NCBI GenBank assembly: GCA_000442125.1
Contig: KE546980.1
Span: 310,001 to 374,000, forward strand
From: Opeltia flavorubescens
Lineage: Eukaryota; Ascomycota; Lecanoromycetes; Teloschistales; Teloschistaceae
DNA length: 64,000 bases
Reading direction: 5' to 3'
The position numbers and the translations under genes were made by a program. The notes beneath the pieces were generated by a model. The model saw nothing but the letters and a program-made list of their open reading frames with translations. It did no database searches and had not been told where the DNA came from. This document shows positions 22,655 through 34,287 of the stretch, piece by piece. Each line of letters begins with the position of its first letter. The first letter of the stretch is position 1.

Positions 22655-24314
22655 ATGACTATCGCAAATATGAGCTCGACGACCGAGGAAGCAGATTGGG
22701 AAACTACGATCATCCCCCGGTCGCATCAACTCAATCTAATCAACGGAAAACGCAGCCTTCCTCAAACCCAACCAAGGCATACACCTCAGCCCATAACACC
22801 CCAGCCTATTCTCCCACGTACTAATGGTCCTGGTCAATCAGTCTTTGCATTATCAGCTCCTACAGATCATAAATTACAGAGTTCGAGTAATCAATTACCA
22901 TATCCAGATCCAAACCATTTTGTGAATCATCATCCTCCACCTGCACCTTCCTTTACATTTCCTGTAGCTCCTGTAAACCCAGCGGTTGCAAGGGTCATCC
23001 ATGAAAATGTATTACCAATACCATATCCAACAACGACGCCTTTACCTATTCCATGGACACCCCCAGCACCACAGCCACAATCCTATCAAACTCCACAGCC
23101 GCCATATCCTCAACAGCCACAACAGCAGCAGCAGCAGCAACTGGCTCCCACACCAATGACTAATACACCAGAATATGTACCCCCACCCAGTAGGTCTGTC
23201 AGAGGAGTCAAGCGAGGCGCCGCGAAAGGACGTGGAAGTAGAAAACCTAGGGTCAAGGTAGAAACCCCAGATACTGGCGATGCATCGATAATTACAAGCA
23301 CACCGACTGGAGGTCGAGGATCGGGTCGTGCACGAGGCCGAGGAGGCCGAGCTAATCGGGGTGGTCGACCACGAGGAGGACGAGCAGGTGCTTCGACCTC
23401 TCGTGGCATTAAACGGAAAAGGGAAGAGGACGACGACGAGAAGAATGACTCGGACGTTTCGGAAATCATTACACCACTCCCTACTCAGTCAAGGTCTGGC
23501 CGAAAGATTATTCAACCAAACAACTTCTCGCCTGTTGTCATAGATCTTGAGGCAAAAGCGCCACCAGTAGCAGCAACTCCCCGTTCTAAGCCTCCAATCG
23601 AGATTATTGAGGTCAGAGAAACTACGAAAGGAAAAGGAAAGGGAAAGAAGCGCTCTTCCGGACCAGGAGAAGCAAGTGTCTGCAAGAATTGCACCCGAGG
23701 TCACAGTCCGGCATCGAATATGATTGTATTCTGCGACGGATGCAATGGTGCTTGGCACCAATTCTGTCACGATCCGCCAATCTCTCCCGAAGTAATCAGA
23801 ATCGAGGAGCAGGAATGGTATTGTGCCGACTGCCTAGTACTACGAGAAGAAAAGGCTCATACGGAAGGGAAAGTCAGTGCGGAAACCCTAAGTCTTGTCG
23901 AGGTATGTTTTTCTTCCATGCCTTGGTCCTCAGTGCAACATTTGATTAACTCCACTTTAGAAACGACGTTATCTGCAAAGCTTGACTTCTACTAATCTGG
24001 TGTCTCTACTTCTCCATGCAACCGTTCTTCATCCGGATCTACCAATATTTGCTACACCGTTTGGCGGGCCATTACCCGAGAAACCAAAAAGACCGATCAC
24101 CTATTTTGTCGATCCTACTGCCCCAGTAGTGGAGGAAGAAGATGATCTCTACCCCGATTCGGAAGTTCTCCCCTACCCCAAAGCAGGCAATGGTGTCCCA
24201 CTTCCTCTGGAGAAGGACTGCCTGGAAATGCTCATTGATGAGGACGTTGGAGTGTACAGCCATGTTTGGGACTGGAGGGAGAGGGGCCTGATCGTCAATG
24301 GTGTCATCTACTAG
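22655..24314 (+). CDS. PHD-finger protein with RG-rich/AT-hook-like region
   Basis: Two exons (22655-23902, 23961-24314) give 533 aa. The first 175 residues are Pro/Gln-rich and disordered, with a run of Gln encoded by CAG repeats near 23122-23141. A basic part follows (GRGSRKPRVK, then GGRGSGRARGRGGRANRGG), resembling AT-hook/RGG DNA- or RNA-binding segments. A PHD zinc finger spans residues 343-393: CKNCTRGHS, MIVFCDGCNGAWHQFCH, WYCADC. PHD fingers commonly read histone H3 tails. The C-terminal 110 residues are acidic and contain ITYFVDPTAPVVEEEDD, with no known domain. The role is probably chromatin reading, but the complex is unknown. A second ATG six codons in (MSSTTEEADW) may be the real start. 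Confidence 0.85.
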
Positions 24315-24738
24315 AGGAATCAATCGTTGAGCTGTTGTTACACAGAAACCAACATCAAGCTTCTCGCTTCGAAAACATATCTACCATCATATTATGTGCC
24401 AGCTAATACAGGACGTTTCCTCGTACAACAAAGATCTGTCGTGAAACCTTGAATAAAGATTTTCGGCACACATGAACCCCAGCTTGCGCGCCGGCATTAG
24501 GTTGCAAGTCTGTAAGGCTGACGATGAGATCATAATATGCAAGGGCCTTCCCGTGCCGTGGACGGTCACACTATTGGCTCGCTTCGGTTAACCCCATGCT
24601 AGTGACCAGCTCCGAGGGTCCGGTAAAGCTTTCTTGAACCTCAGCTCCTCCAACTTTCTCCTTGATCATCCTCCCTCAACCTCCTTTTTCATCCATTGAC
24701 CTCCTCATATCATCCCACCACAACCCCCATCCCATACC
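24315..24738. other. Intergenic spacer with pyrimidine-rich promoter segment
   Basis: 424 bp upstream of the acidic protein gene. The last 120 bases before the ATG are strongly pyrimidine-rich (CTCC/CCTCA), a common property of fungal core promoters. Confidence 0.5.
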
Positions 24739-25497
24739 ATGTCGACCCGCAAAAGAAAGCAGGACGCAGAGGAGGAAGAGGAGTTGCAAGCTCTCCCTAG
24801 TGAAGGCAGCGAGGAGGAAGAGGCAGAGTAAGCAAGGCTATCTCTTGACGTCATTGGCTTTTCGCACTTCGGTTTTGCCATCATGGCCTCTCAGCGCTGT
24901 GTCGTGCGACTGTATTCCAATACAATTGACCTTGTTGCGATGCCTCTGAAGTGCTTTGCGACGAATTATCCTATCCTTTCCCCGGACATCTCAGAGCCTG
25001 CGCTGCCAAACCCCTTGCTAACCCCTCTTCCCGCCCCTCAGATACGAGGACTCCGATGCCTCCGATGTCGATGATGAGGATGCTTCCGAAGATGATGATG
25101 CAGTAGAAGAGCCAGCCGCAGGTACGACATCCAGCTCCCTCTGCTCTTCTCATCCCAATCGCCCGTATACCCACCCCTTCACCCCAACCAAAACTAACCC
25201 CGCGACCAACACGCAGCTCCTCCCGCTTCCAAAAAGCGCAAGACGAAGAAAGATGCCCCGGAGGAAGTAGACGACGACGAAGAACCCGAAGCCATCGACG
25301 ACGACGAAGATGCCGCCGCCGCGCCTGGCGAGGATGACGACGAAGAAGCCAGTGGCGAGGAAGAAGCTAGCGGTGATGAAGAAGCTGCTGAGAGTACGGC
25401 GAAGAAGAGCGGGCCTGCCGCTGCTGCGAAGGCGGCGAAGGGGAGTACGGTGCCGAAGGAGGATGATTTGGAGGAGGTGAAGGGGGATAGTGATTAG
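24739..25497 (+). CDS. Small highly acidic nuclear-type protein
   Basis: Three exons (24739-24827, 25042-25121, 25217-25497) give 149 aa. The protein starts MSTRKRKQD and consists almost entirely of Asp/Glu-rich low-complexity sequence, interrupted by one basic patch (PASKKRKTKKDAPEE) that looks like a nuclear localisation signal. It resembles histone-chaperone tails or small acidic nucleolar proteins. No CHZ, NAP or other chaperone motif is visible, so no function is assigned. The first intron is long for this window (214 nt). The splice sites are canonical and keep the frame, and composition stays uniformly acidic across all joins, which supports the model. Confidence 0.7.
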
Positions 25498-25708
25498 ATC
25501 TTGGTATCTTGAAATGGAAGACGAAAAGCAAAAGCGTGATGATGGATGATGGATGGACAGGGTATTTGTGTATGATCTATCTTGCTTATGTGGAGGGATA
25601 GTTGTGGAGGTATTTGTTGATGCGAATAGAATACATTTGTGTGGTTATGTATCATGCATTGAGCCTGTGTTCTGAGTGCATCATTTGTGACGTTGCCTGG
25701 ATCGACAA

Positions 25709-26014
25709 TCACACTGAAATTATTTTATGTAACTCTACAATTTCCCCGTTCAACAAACATCCTAGTCTAAGTTTTGAACTCGTTAACAGATCGTAACTAA
25801 ATCCAATCTTTGGGTAGCATGCTTCGACAGCGAACGGCGTCTCTCCGACTTCCCTATGAAATTGAACAATTCCCGGTTGCTGCACCGGAAGTTCTAGAGG
25901 TAAGATCTCCCAATGCAGATTTCCAATATCATAGCCAGCCAATACTGTGAAACATAAACAAACAGCGGCCAGAATACTCTGCGTTACGATCCTGGTAATT
26001 GATGAATTCCTCAT
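25709..26014 (-). CDS. Possible 101-aa protein with N-terminal hydrophobic segment
   Basis: Single frame with an ATG start at 26014. Residues 10-28 (VTQSILAAVCLCFTVLAGY) form one hydrophobic helix, a signal peptide or anchor. The rest has no recognised motif and three Cys. It has no neighbour in support, and a short spliceable plus-strand frame overlaps it in antisense (25819-25998), so at most one of the two is likely real. Confidence 0.3.
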   Translation of the reverse strand: MRNSSITRIVTQSILAAVCLCFTVLAGYDIGNLHWEILPLELPVQQPGIVQFHREVGETPFAVEACYPKIGFSYDLLTSSKLRLGCLLNGEIVELHKIISV

Positions 26015-27238
26015 CAGATTAAAAAAAAGGGTATCCCTGGCGAATAAAGAAACAGGAAAGGAAAACTAAGTGATGATTTTCTGCGGTATCAATCAAATCA
26101 CGTGTTTTGAATCAGGGTTTTGGGTCAGCACATAGAAACATTGTAGTGGCTATCTCCAGCCTTGCCCTGCAATATTTCTTGAACCAGCCACGCGGAGTAA
26201 AGAAATGTTTAGACATCGAAGCTTTCCAAAGTGCCATTTTCAACAATAGAATTCACGACTCATGAGCTAAAGGTTTAAAGAAGGTTAGTTGTTGTTTGGA
26301 GTACTGATGCGATACATTTATCTATGTTCAGAAAATGTATATCCGCGAGCTCGGGAGTGAAAGGGAGCCTTGGTGTGGTGTGTAATAGTTTTGGTGTCCG
26401 AACATTTTTTCACTTCACATAACAGCCGGTCGGGTTAGGTAGCTGATTCAGCGTGTCCTCATCCGAAGCCGTTTCAGTGGCTGTGCCTTTGATCGTCACT
26501 CACTGCAAGCATCTTCATCGCGTGGATATTTCCGGTTACCGCGGTCGGCAATATCTGGGATGGGCGGATTAAGCATTGGGATGGTGGCTCTAGTGTCCTG
26601 TTCCTTTCAGAAATCGACAGGCGGGATACGTGAAGATTTGTTTAGATGCGTTGAGATCTTAGCCAATTAAGAAAGCCTTTCGCGATGGAGACAGGCTTAG
26701 TAAAGGCGAGAGCAGACATTGGTTGCAGCGTCGCTCATCTGGCTCTCCGCCAGCCTCGTAGAGAGGACTTCCATGTGCTGGAGATGGTTGCGTCGGTAAA
26801 GTTCAATCACGGCAAAGCGCAAGGTCGCAGGCACGTCGCAGGCGGCAGCAATGCCAAGGTGTCAGCTGTAGCCAATGACGGTGACAATCTTTCGAAATTT
26901 CGCATGCAAGTGTGGGAGTGTGACGGTGCCCCAGTCGGTCGATCTACTCTAGGCCAGAAGAGGTAAGAACCCAACGGGCGTCTTCTTAATATTCTCAACC
27001 CCACATTGCTGATGCTGCCCGCTGCCGGGTCCCCCGGGTTGCCCATATCCTGGCCCCATTACATACGCCAAGTGCCGGCCCTAACCAGTCATAGAGTCCC
27101 ATCTTGAGACAAAGGAACTATCGTGTTCCTATAGCCTCTCTTGCATGCGTGTCTCCGACTTCTCATAAATATTCCCCCCAGGTCCCAATTTGACAATGTT
27201 TACTCGCAGCATCCCATTCGTGTTCATTCTCAGATTCA
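26015..27238. other. Intergenic, no gene recognised
   Basis: 1.2 kb without a convincing frame. A 93-codon plus-strand frame (26685-26966) shows no domain, hydrophobic segment or splice support. The right end is the promoter of the first small membrane protein gene. Confidence 0.4.
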
Positions 27239-27716
27239 ATGATGCCTTCCACTATCCACAAGGCTGAACATTCAAACCTTACCGCTATACCTATCCCTGC
27301 AGCCTCTTCACCAAACAATCGCGAGGTGGTCGTAAACATCGTCTTCGGACTCTTCGCTGTCCTTTTTGCCATGATCACGTTATGGCAAGGTCATCGATGG
27401 TGGCAGACCATGAGCCAACAAAATCCACTAGCTCCTCGCCGGGATGACCGCAATGGTACCTCGACACTGCTAAATTTTATTGATCATCATTGACATGGCT
27501 GACATCTTCCCTCTCGCAGACTTGGAGCTTAGTGCTGTTCCTACCTCTTCCTCAACCGCCATGGACATCTCGTATGCAACCTTGAATTCTCGGCCTGAAG
27601 CCTTTGCTTACATCCTGAGTCCAGACGGTCCTCGACCATTTACATTCCAGAAGGAGGTTCAGTCTCCGACCGCGACAGAGCAGAGTAATTGGTCAACTCA
27701 CCTTACGGAACCTTAG
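27239..27716 (+). CDS. Small one-helix membrane protein, family copy 1
   Basis: Two exons (27239-27455, 27520-27716) give 137 aa. Two adjacent ATGs are present; the second (27242) aligns with the start of the two paralogs (MPSTIHKAE versus MPSISHKAE and MAPSAIHRS). The layout is a short N-terminus with an N-x-T sequon (NLT), a single transmembrane helix (VVVNIVFGLFAVLFAMIT), then LWQGHRWW and a polar tail. The intron lies at the same place and in the same phase (phase 1) as in copies 2 and 3. The second exon is longer here, with Thr/Ser/Pro-rich sequence. The sequon and the basic residues after the helix suggest the N-terminus faces the lumen or outside and the C-terminus the cytosol. The function is unknown. 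Confidence 0.7.
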
Positions 27717-28685
27717 CTGTGTACTACTATGTTATGATTGGCCGGCATCGGATCTTATGTCCTGTATGATGACGATAGGTCGGACAATTATGGGCGTTAG
27801 GATAGAGGGATACTCAAAGTGGAGGATGAGAAAAACGTCGACATGCGAATATGATTGTTCTCAGATCTATTACACCGCTGCGTAGCCAGACGACTCTTTG
27901 TTAAAGATCTCTAATGAAATTCTTCAAACACCCATGACCCCTGCTCATTGATCTTTTGCTGCACTAACGTTGATTCCTTGGCAGAAGTCACTCCATAGCA
28001 CTTGTCTTACTGCCAGTAGCCTTTGAAACTGCCAGTGGCGTTCGAAACCAGAGCACACTTGTAGCGCGACCTCCCAATTTGAACCGCCCAGTGTCCCCGA
28101 TCGTGATTTTGAAATACTAGGAGGAAGGATCCACTCAGTCTAACCATCCTAGATATTGACGCCGCATACTTGATGGATCCTCCACAGTAGTCACCGGAAA
28201 CGACACATTACAGAAGTCGCCGCTAGGCTCGAGGAAGCTGAGGGAAGAGTGGAAGTCCAGTTGCTTGGTACGTGCGCCAGGTCTTGGAGCTTGATGCCCC
28301 ACCAGGGGTGACATGGCACATGCCGTTCTGTGTGCACTTCAACGCTCGGTAGATTTCCGGGCCATGTTCTGAAGGCCGAGGAGGGGTAGGAGGCTTACAG
28401 AGTGTCCTGGGTGATGCGACTACTAGCACAGCGCATTGAAGTATTCTGGTTGCCCGGTTGCCTGGTTGCGTGGTGTGCCTTTTCCTGCCACCAATGGATC
28501 AATGGTTCGCCTTTACAATAGGAGATTTCTGAAGGGTCCGGTGCTGGAGTTAAGCACGGGAACGACCCATTCCCTTCCTAAGCTTACCTACTCATACGTG
28601 AAACATTCTGCATTTACAATCAACGACCTCATACGCGCATGATTGTTCTGAATGACTGCGAGTGGCCCTGCCGGTCATTATGGTT

Positions 28686-28725
28686 CTGCGGTATCCGTAT
28701 TACTTCTGTGGTACTCGCATTACTT
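28686..28725. repeat. Two tandem 20-bp units
   Basis: CTGCGGTATCCGTATTACTT at 28686-28705 is followed directly by CTGTGGTACTCGCATTACTT at 28706-28725, with 16 of 20 positions identical and all differences transitions. Confidence 0.6.
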
Positions 28726-29267
28726 CATCCCTAGCTAGTCTAGCATACTCGTGGATAGCCGACTCTACAACTCACTCAGCCAGTGGTCGCATTACCCGCA
28801 TCACACGCTGTACATCGTAGAAGTAGAATCCAGAAGCGAGCTGGAGAGACCCTGAATGCTCTAAACTTTCTGCACCCACGGTCGAGAGCGCATTTGGCAA
28901 GGATGCTGCCATATCTGGACCCAGTGTCTGCCCTCCTGTAGGGTGCGTATCCTCGGTGCGTTAAAACGGTCACTAAGGCCTAGAATATCCTACTTCAGAC
29001 GTCATGTCACAATCCTCCCGATGTTCCCACGCGCATGCCCGATGGGCTTGGCGATCGATGCAAGGCCCTCGCTCGTCGATCATTCAGATCACAGGCTGGT
29101 ACAGGCCATGTTAGGCAGGTTAAACCATCACTGCCAAACATCGAGGGTCTAATATGAAGCGTCATTGGTCCATGAATGTGCCTCCTGTCAGGCTCTGGCA
29201 AGGTACTTATCTCTCTAGTCCGAAATGACCGTGACTGCTGAGCCAAGACCCAGCTACAAGTACGTTA

Positions 29268-29339
29268 CGATAAACAGCGACATTACGAAAAACAGCTGCG
29301 TTACGAAAAACAACTGCGCTGCGATAAACCACGGCTTAG
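29268..29339. repeat. Minisatellite, four 18-bp units
   Basis: Four consecutive 18-bp units begin CGATAAAC, CGAAAAAC, CGAAAAAC and CGATAAAC. The middle two differ at only four positions (CGAAAAACAGCTGCGTTA, then CGAAAAACAACTGCGCTG). The array is not in a reading frame I can support. Confidence 0.7.
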
Positions 29340-29816
29340 TTTCGTACTAGTTTATCATCCGGTTTCATTCAATCATCAGGGTAGTTTCTGTTACTCCACG
29401 TTGATAAGCAGAAATAACCTTTGGCGCAATATCCTTAAAAATCGTCAAAGACCGATCTTTGGTCAGATCTTGTGAGCATTTGTGTTTAGACTTAGGTGCT
29501 GGTAGCAGTATTGAATTGGTGGGATATGGGAACAAGAAACAGTTATAGGAGCTTTGCGTCTAGCTCCGACTTGCGCAAAGGACGCCTTGTCATCCAAGAG
29601 TTCAAAAACCAATTCAGTTTGTACGGTAACATCCCGGAACGATCGATACATAGGTTCTTCCTGTTGTATCCCATTCACCCTACTCTCTTAGTCTCTTTTC
29701 GGCATCACATACACGTCGCCTTACTCAATGACATTGCACGAAAATAGAAAAAAGAGCCGACTCGCAGATCTTGTACCTTCGCAGTGATCCATCTATCCCT
29801 AACGCCAACGATTGAC

Positions 29817-30139
29817 TCAATCTGATCGACTTCGAAATTTGAGATTGAGAATGACGGAGCTGATTTCAGCGACAGGGTCTAAAGCTACATGCTTAGCCTC
29901 TTTGCAATGCAAACATCAGGTTCTGGGTATATACTATTCGGTCTAGACCTGCGCCTTTGCCTATTCCAATTTCTCCAAAAGCGGCGGCCTTGCCATATCA
30001 TAATTATAGTGCCAATGACTGTGAGCACACCGAAAATTATGTTTACGACAAATTCGCGGTCATTTGGTGGAGAGGCGGCTGTAGGGAAGGGTATGCCGGT
30101 GACGTTTAATTGTTCAGCCTTGTGCGAGATGGAAGGCAT
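29817..30139 (-). CDS. Small one-helix membrane protein, family copy 2
   Basis: Two exons (30139-29935, 29884-29817) give 90 aa. It starts MPSISHKAEQLNVTG, with an N-x-T sequon (NVT) where copies 1 and 3 also have one. The helix VVNIIFGVLTVIGTIIMIW is followed by QGRRFW and a basic tail (NRQRRRSRP). The second exon reads AEISSVILNLKFRSRSD and is clearly related to that of copy 3, both in protein and at DNA level into the 3' UTR. This confirms the splice and argues against the unspliced 84-codon reading. The function is unknown. The positive charges after the helix predict a cytosolic C-terminus. Confidence 0.75.
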
Positions 30140-31571
30140 TCTGGATTATGTGCGGAGATAGCGCTCGGTAGTCTATGGAGAACATTATTGCAATGGGATC
30201 TGGTGGAAATATATATCATGCCCTGACGATTCGTTCAGGCTGTTATTCAGGCCCTGTTGGAGAATACGGTGCTGCAGATTGCAGCAAGTTGCAGCAGGCC
30301 AGGGGCTGTGGCGGGATGCGCGCAACGCAATAGCGCATCTGCGGCACAGATGGAGAGAACTAGCGAATGTGTGAATTAACCGCGTGTTGCTTTCATTTTT
30401 GTTGAAGCCACGTTATGTGAAACGCAGAAGGGGTCTAAAGTTCACTAGAGCTATACATTACAAACCCTAGGATGATGCCACCAGGTTGAGCACCTTGGCA
30501 CCAATGAGCTACATGTGCATCGGCCTAGCGAGCCTAGGTCCTGTCGTTCTCATCCGCCACGCGGAGACTATTGCTTTCACCTACGAACTTGCTGATTGGA
30601 CCACTCCTCAAGATAAGTATCAACTATTTATAAGGTTTCAGCTTATGAATTGTGGGTTCTATTGTTGAAAATAGCGCTTTGGAAAGTTTTGGTGTCTAAA
30701 TAATTGTTTACCCCACGTGTCCGCCAACTACTTGTACTACTTACCTTCCGATAATTCCTACACACAATCATTCCTGAAGCTCTTCGTGACTACAAGATTT
30801 GTCCTCGATCCTAGTACGCGAAGCCACGCCATATGGCACTATACACCTCAATAACTTGAATGTCTATTCTTTTTCTCACCTTTGCTTGTGGACATGCACA
30901 TCAATCTAGCCTTGTATCGCATTATATTATCCTCATTGGTATACTCAAGCGGACATGACGCGTATATGTTCTGAAAGTCACATATTGTAAATTGAAGATG
31001 AAAACATGGTGGGTGCCTGGCGGCTGAGCGCGGATCATGGGGCACAATCTGTCTTGGCAACGTATGCGGTCAAGGTGGGTCTAAATCAGATGAGATGTCG
31101 AACAAGTTCATCTAGCAAAACCATTTTTTATCATGCTTTCTGGTATGTCGCATGGCTATCTCGTATGGGGGGTTGCGATTGCTGGCAGGCGAGTTAGGGC
31201 GCTACCTTTCACTAGATGCGAAGTGGTACAATGTATTTCGGTCCCCGTCCTGGTTCGCAAGGAGAGAAAGTCAATCTCTGCTTCCATGATTCAATACTGG
31301 CTGTCGATCTAAAACATCCAAAATGCGTATTATCGGAACGTTGAACGAACAGGGAGTATGGGAACAATGACCGTATGATGAAAAGACTACGAGAAGAGTG
31401 GCAACATTGGTTTGTGGCTTGAACTTCAAATGAGAAAGTTGACGTGTTTGAAACCCGAGTTTGCTCATTTGCTTCTTCACTCAAGATCTCCATATAACTA
31501 TCTGCTCTCTTCATCAGGTGGTCATCATATCATTATCGTTTCTCTTGTAGTCACATCGGTCGAAAGTAGAT
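30140..31571. other. Intergenic 1.4 kb, no gene recognised
   Basis: It lies between copies 2 and 3 of the small membrane protein family. Only short frames without domains are seen. TGCAGCA-type short repeats occur at about 30270-30300. Confidence 0.4.
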
Positions 31572-31900
31572 CTAGCAAGATCCTTGACTCAATCGCGCTC
31601 GAAACTTAAGGCCAAGGATCACTGAGCTGATTTCATTTGCAGGGCCTGTATTTGCATGGTCAGCTCGTGGAGCATGTGCACATCAGATGTGAAATACCTA
31701 CTTCTTGATCTTGTTCTTGATCTGAGGCTTCGGCCATTCCAAATTTTCCACAAGCGCCGGCCCTGCCATATCATGACGATAGTCCCCAGGACTGTGAGCA
31801 CACCAAAGATGATATTGACGTTGTCCGACTTTTCATGGGGCATGGAGACTGGTACGTAGGTCGAATTCCGTATCGAGCGATGGATTGCTGATGGGGCCAT
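31572..31900 (-). CDS. Small one-helix membrane protein, family copy 3
   Basis: Two exons (31900-31702, 31645-31572) give 90 aa, the same length as copy 2. It starts MAPSAIHRSIRNSTYV; NST is the conserved sequon. The helix VNIIFGVLTVLGTIVMIW is followed by QGRRLW and a basic tail (RSLRSRTRSRS). The second exon reads NEISSVILGLKFRARLSQ, matching copy 2. The intron (31646-31701) is phase 1, as in the other two. The DNA match with copy 2 continues past the copy 2 stop (TTGAGTCAA), so the two copies are products of a duplication that included flanking sequence. The function is unknown. Confidence 0.75.
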
Positions 31901-33699
31901 GCGGTCGTTTTTAGCACTTGCTGCAGGATTTTCCACTGCTTGCGGATAAAAAATTCTGCTCTGTGGGAGACGGCCGTGGACATGACTACTTGTATCCGGG
32001 CCTATAGCTCTCCCAGAAGTGCTACCTCTGACAGTCCAAGTGCATGAAATCCTCCTCAGCGAGCCGTACATACTGTGAAGCTCCCAATGTTGTGGAGCTC
32101 TCAATTACGTGCTCATCTTTCAGTAATGCCTCCTTCACGTTCGCTGATTAGTGTCGCTTGCTCGGTTCAGCATGATAGCGGCGTAGTTCACACCTTGCAG
32201 ATCTCGAGACTTCGTGTGGGGCCAATCGCTTTCTCTACCCTGCGAGGCATAGCAACCTGCTGGTTCGATCCGAGCGCAGGACTTCAATCTCGGATGCCAT
32301 TCCGAAACTCAATATGGACGAGCCAAGGTGGATCTTCATGCGAGACATACACCCACTCTTTAGCTTCCCCAGGATATCCGCCTCGACTTACTCTATGCAG
32401 CATTACTGGTTTTCCAATCGTTTGGTTTTGCTCACGTTGCTGCTTGCGTACGTCGCACCTGAGCAGGCGAAGTGATCAACTTTACACTCAAGTCGCTATT
32501 TTCGACGATTCTCAGTGTCACAAAGAATTGAGTCGATAGGTTAGCGAGAGGAGAATTTTGTCATAACAATTCGCGTGTCATACCCAAGGGGTTTGCAAAG
32601 CCTCGCCCTTGTGCTCTAGTTATACACCGAGTCTCGTTTCATCGCACCAGACGATTCCGCCGGGTCGATCTCCCAGCACTGACAACCCATTCTATCTTCG
32701 ATTTAATTCCTTCGCCCATGTTCGACCTTCCTATTTTTGGGAACGTTCCCCAAGAAAAGATTTTCTAACGTCGATCCTTACCACCTGACTGAGTCGATAG
32801 CTTTACATGACTTCCCGAAACGAAAATACGAAACCGGTGCTAGGCAGATCGACCTCCCGGCATCCGCTTCTAAATCGTCCCGACAGAGCACGTATCCATC
32901 TTCATGATCATCGTGAACAGAAAAATCCTTGCAGCCAATGTCTTTTCAATGTGTGCAGCCAAACCGATACGAGAGCAAGTAGTAGCTGGACAGTCTATGA
33001 GGCAGACCCTATTTCAATGAGCATCAGAGACTGCAGTCTTGAGCGGCCGCTTTCGGAAAATAGATCTTCTCATTTGATTATAATTCTGTATGTCCACATG
33101 CCTTCTCCAACATGAAAACTGGGCGATGCAGGCGATGACGAACTCGTTCACAAATGCAGCATTTCCATACTGATCTGAGCGGATTGGTGTCACGATGAAC
33201 ATTTTACGATAAAGCCGTTCTATCAATAAAGTGTACAAGAGATGCCTAGTGTGGCAAGTCAGCCTCACATGGTGCCTGAAATGATAGTCGAGGGAAGTCT
33301 TTCCTTGCCATCATCAAATGAGCTTCCGCCTGCGAAGATCGTACGCGAAGAGTGATCGAGACGAGGAATCAATCGGTTGCGGCATCTCAAGGTCGACTCT
33401 GGCACAGGCAACGAGAAACTCTAGTAACTCATCCACGTAGCGATGAAAATATTGATAGGAGCTTTGTTTAATCGATGAAAAGCAACCTAATGATGAGTAT
33501 TACGATACAACCAACAGCGTCATAAAGATGAAAAGGTACTGATAATGTTATCGACAGGCTGCCGCCAACGCCTCGCATAGTAGGGTAATAATGCACCATG
33601 TTTCTCCCGTCCCATCTCCGCTCGCATACCCCTGCCATTACCACTTCCACGACCCCTAACCGGTTCACTGCCCATTTGTTTCGAGAGCTATTCCCGCTC
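31901..33699. other. Intergenic 1.8 kb, no gene recognised
   Basis: Only short frames are seen. A tRNA B-box-like GGTTCGATCC near 32261 lacks a matching A-box and a T-stem. Confidence 0.4.
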
Positions 33700-34287
33700 T
33701 TAGACGGTCGCCCTTCCGGTATGCAAGGATCTCCCTCCACGGAACAAAAAGAACCTGACAAGCCCATACACAGCCGTAATGAGCCACAGTAGCATATTGA
33801 TGAGATCGATCCAAACAGCCCTCTTCATCCTCTTGATCCCACCATCCCCCTCCGCATTCTCATGGATGTACATGTTTCCGAAAAGGCCGAAGAGAGCGGT
33901 AAAGAGGATACTACATCCCATTGCCACATTAGCCAACTAACCCTCTCCTACTCTGTGCCAAAACCATCAAAAAAAAGAATAAAAATTTAAGTCAACTCAC
34001 AAAACGACCAAATCCCACCCCCAAGCCCACATCGCCAGCGCCGGCCACGCCAACACCATCGCCGACACCGCCCCGATCGTCCCCACGGCAGTAGCGTATC
34101 CCCATTTCGAATCCGAGTATTTATGCTCCTTGTGCGCTTTCTTCAGGTCCTGCGCGTAGAGGCCGATGACGGTGATGGCGAAGACGAATTGTAGGAAACG
34201 GAGAACCCAGAGGGGGATTTTGGAGGCGAGGGATGATGAAGTGGTGCTAGAGGAGGAGCGGGAGAATTTGCCGCGGGCGAATGCCAT
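33700..34287 (-). CDS. MARVEL-like four-helix membrane protein
   Basis: Two exons (34287-34001, 33910-33700) give 165 aa. Four hydrophobic helices are spaced as in fungal MARVEL proteins: VLRFLQFVFAITVIGLYAQD, GYATAVGTIGAVSAMVLAWP, VVFILFTALFGLFG (across the splice) and WIDLINMLLWLITAVYG. The C-terminal RSLHTGRATV resembles the end of many fungal relatives. MARVEL proteins sit in membrane-apposition or eisosome-type domains and in vesicle membranes; the specific role is not known. The N-terminus is Ser-rich and basic. The 90-nt intron contains an AT-rich stretch. Strand composition around this gene flips from C-rich to G-rich near 34135. Confidence 0.85.

Larger units (their letters stand above)
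27717..29816. other. Intergenic 2.1 kb with two small tandem repeats
   Basis: No gene is recognised. Two short tandem repeats (28686-28725, 29268-29339) are listed separately. All frames are short and carry no domain. Confidence 0.4.

Noticed and set aside
32245-32285. tRNA-like B-box (GGTTCGATCC)
   Set aside because: The T-stem has a mismatch and there is no cloverleaf partner upstream.
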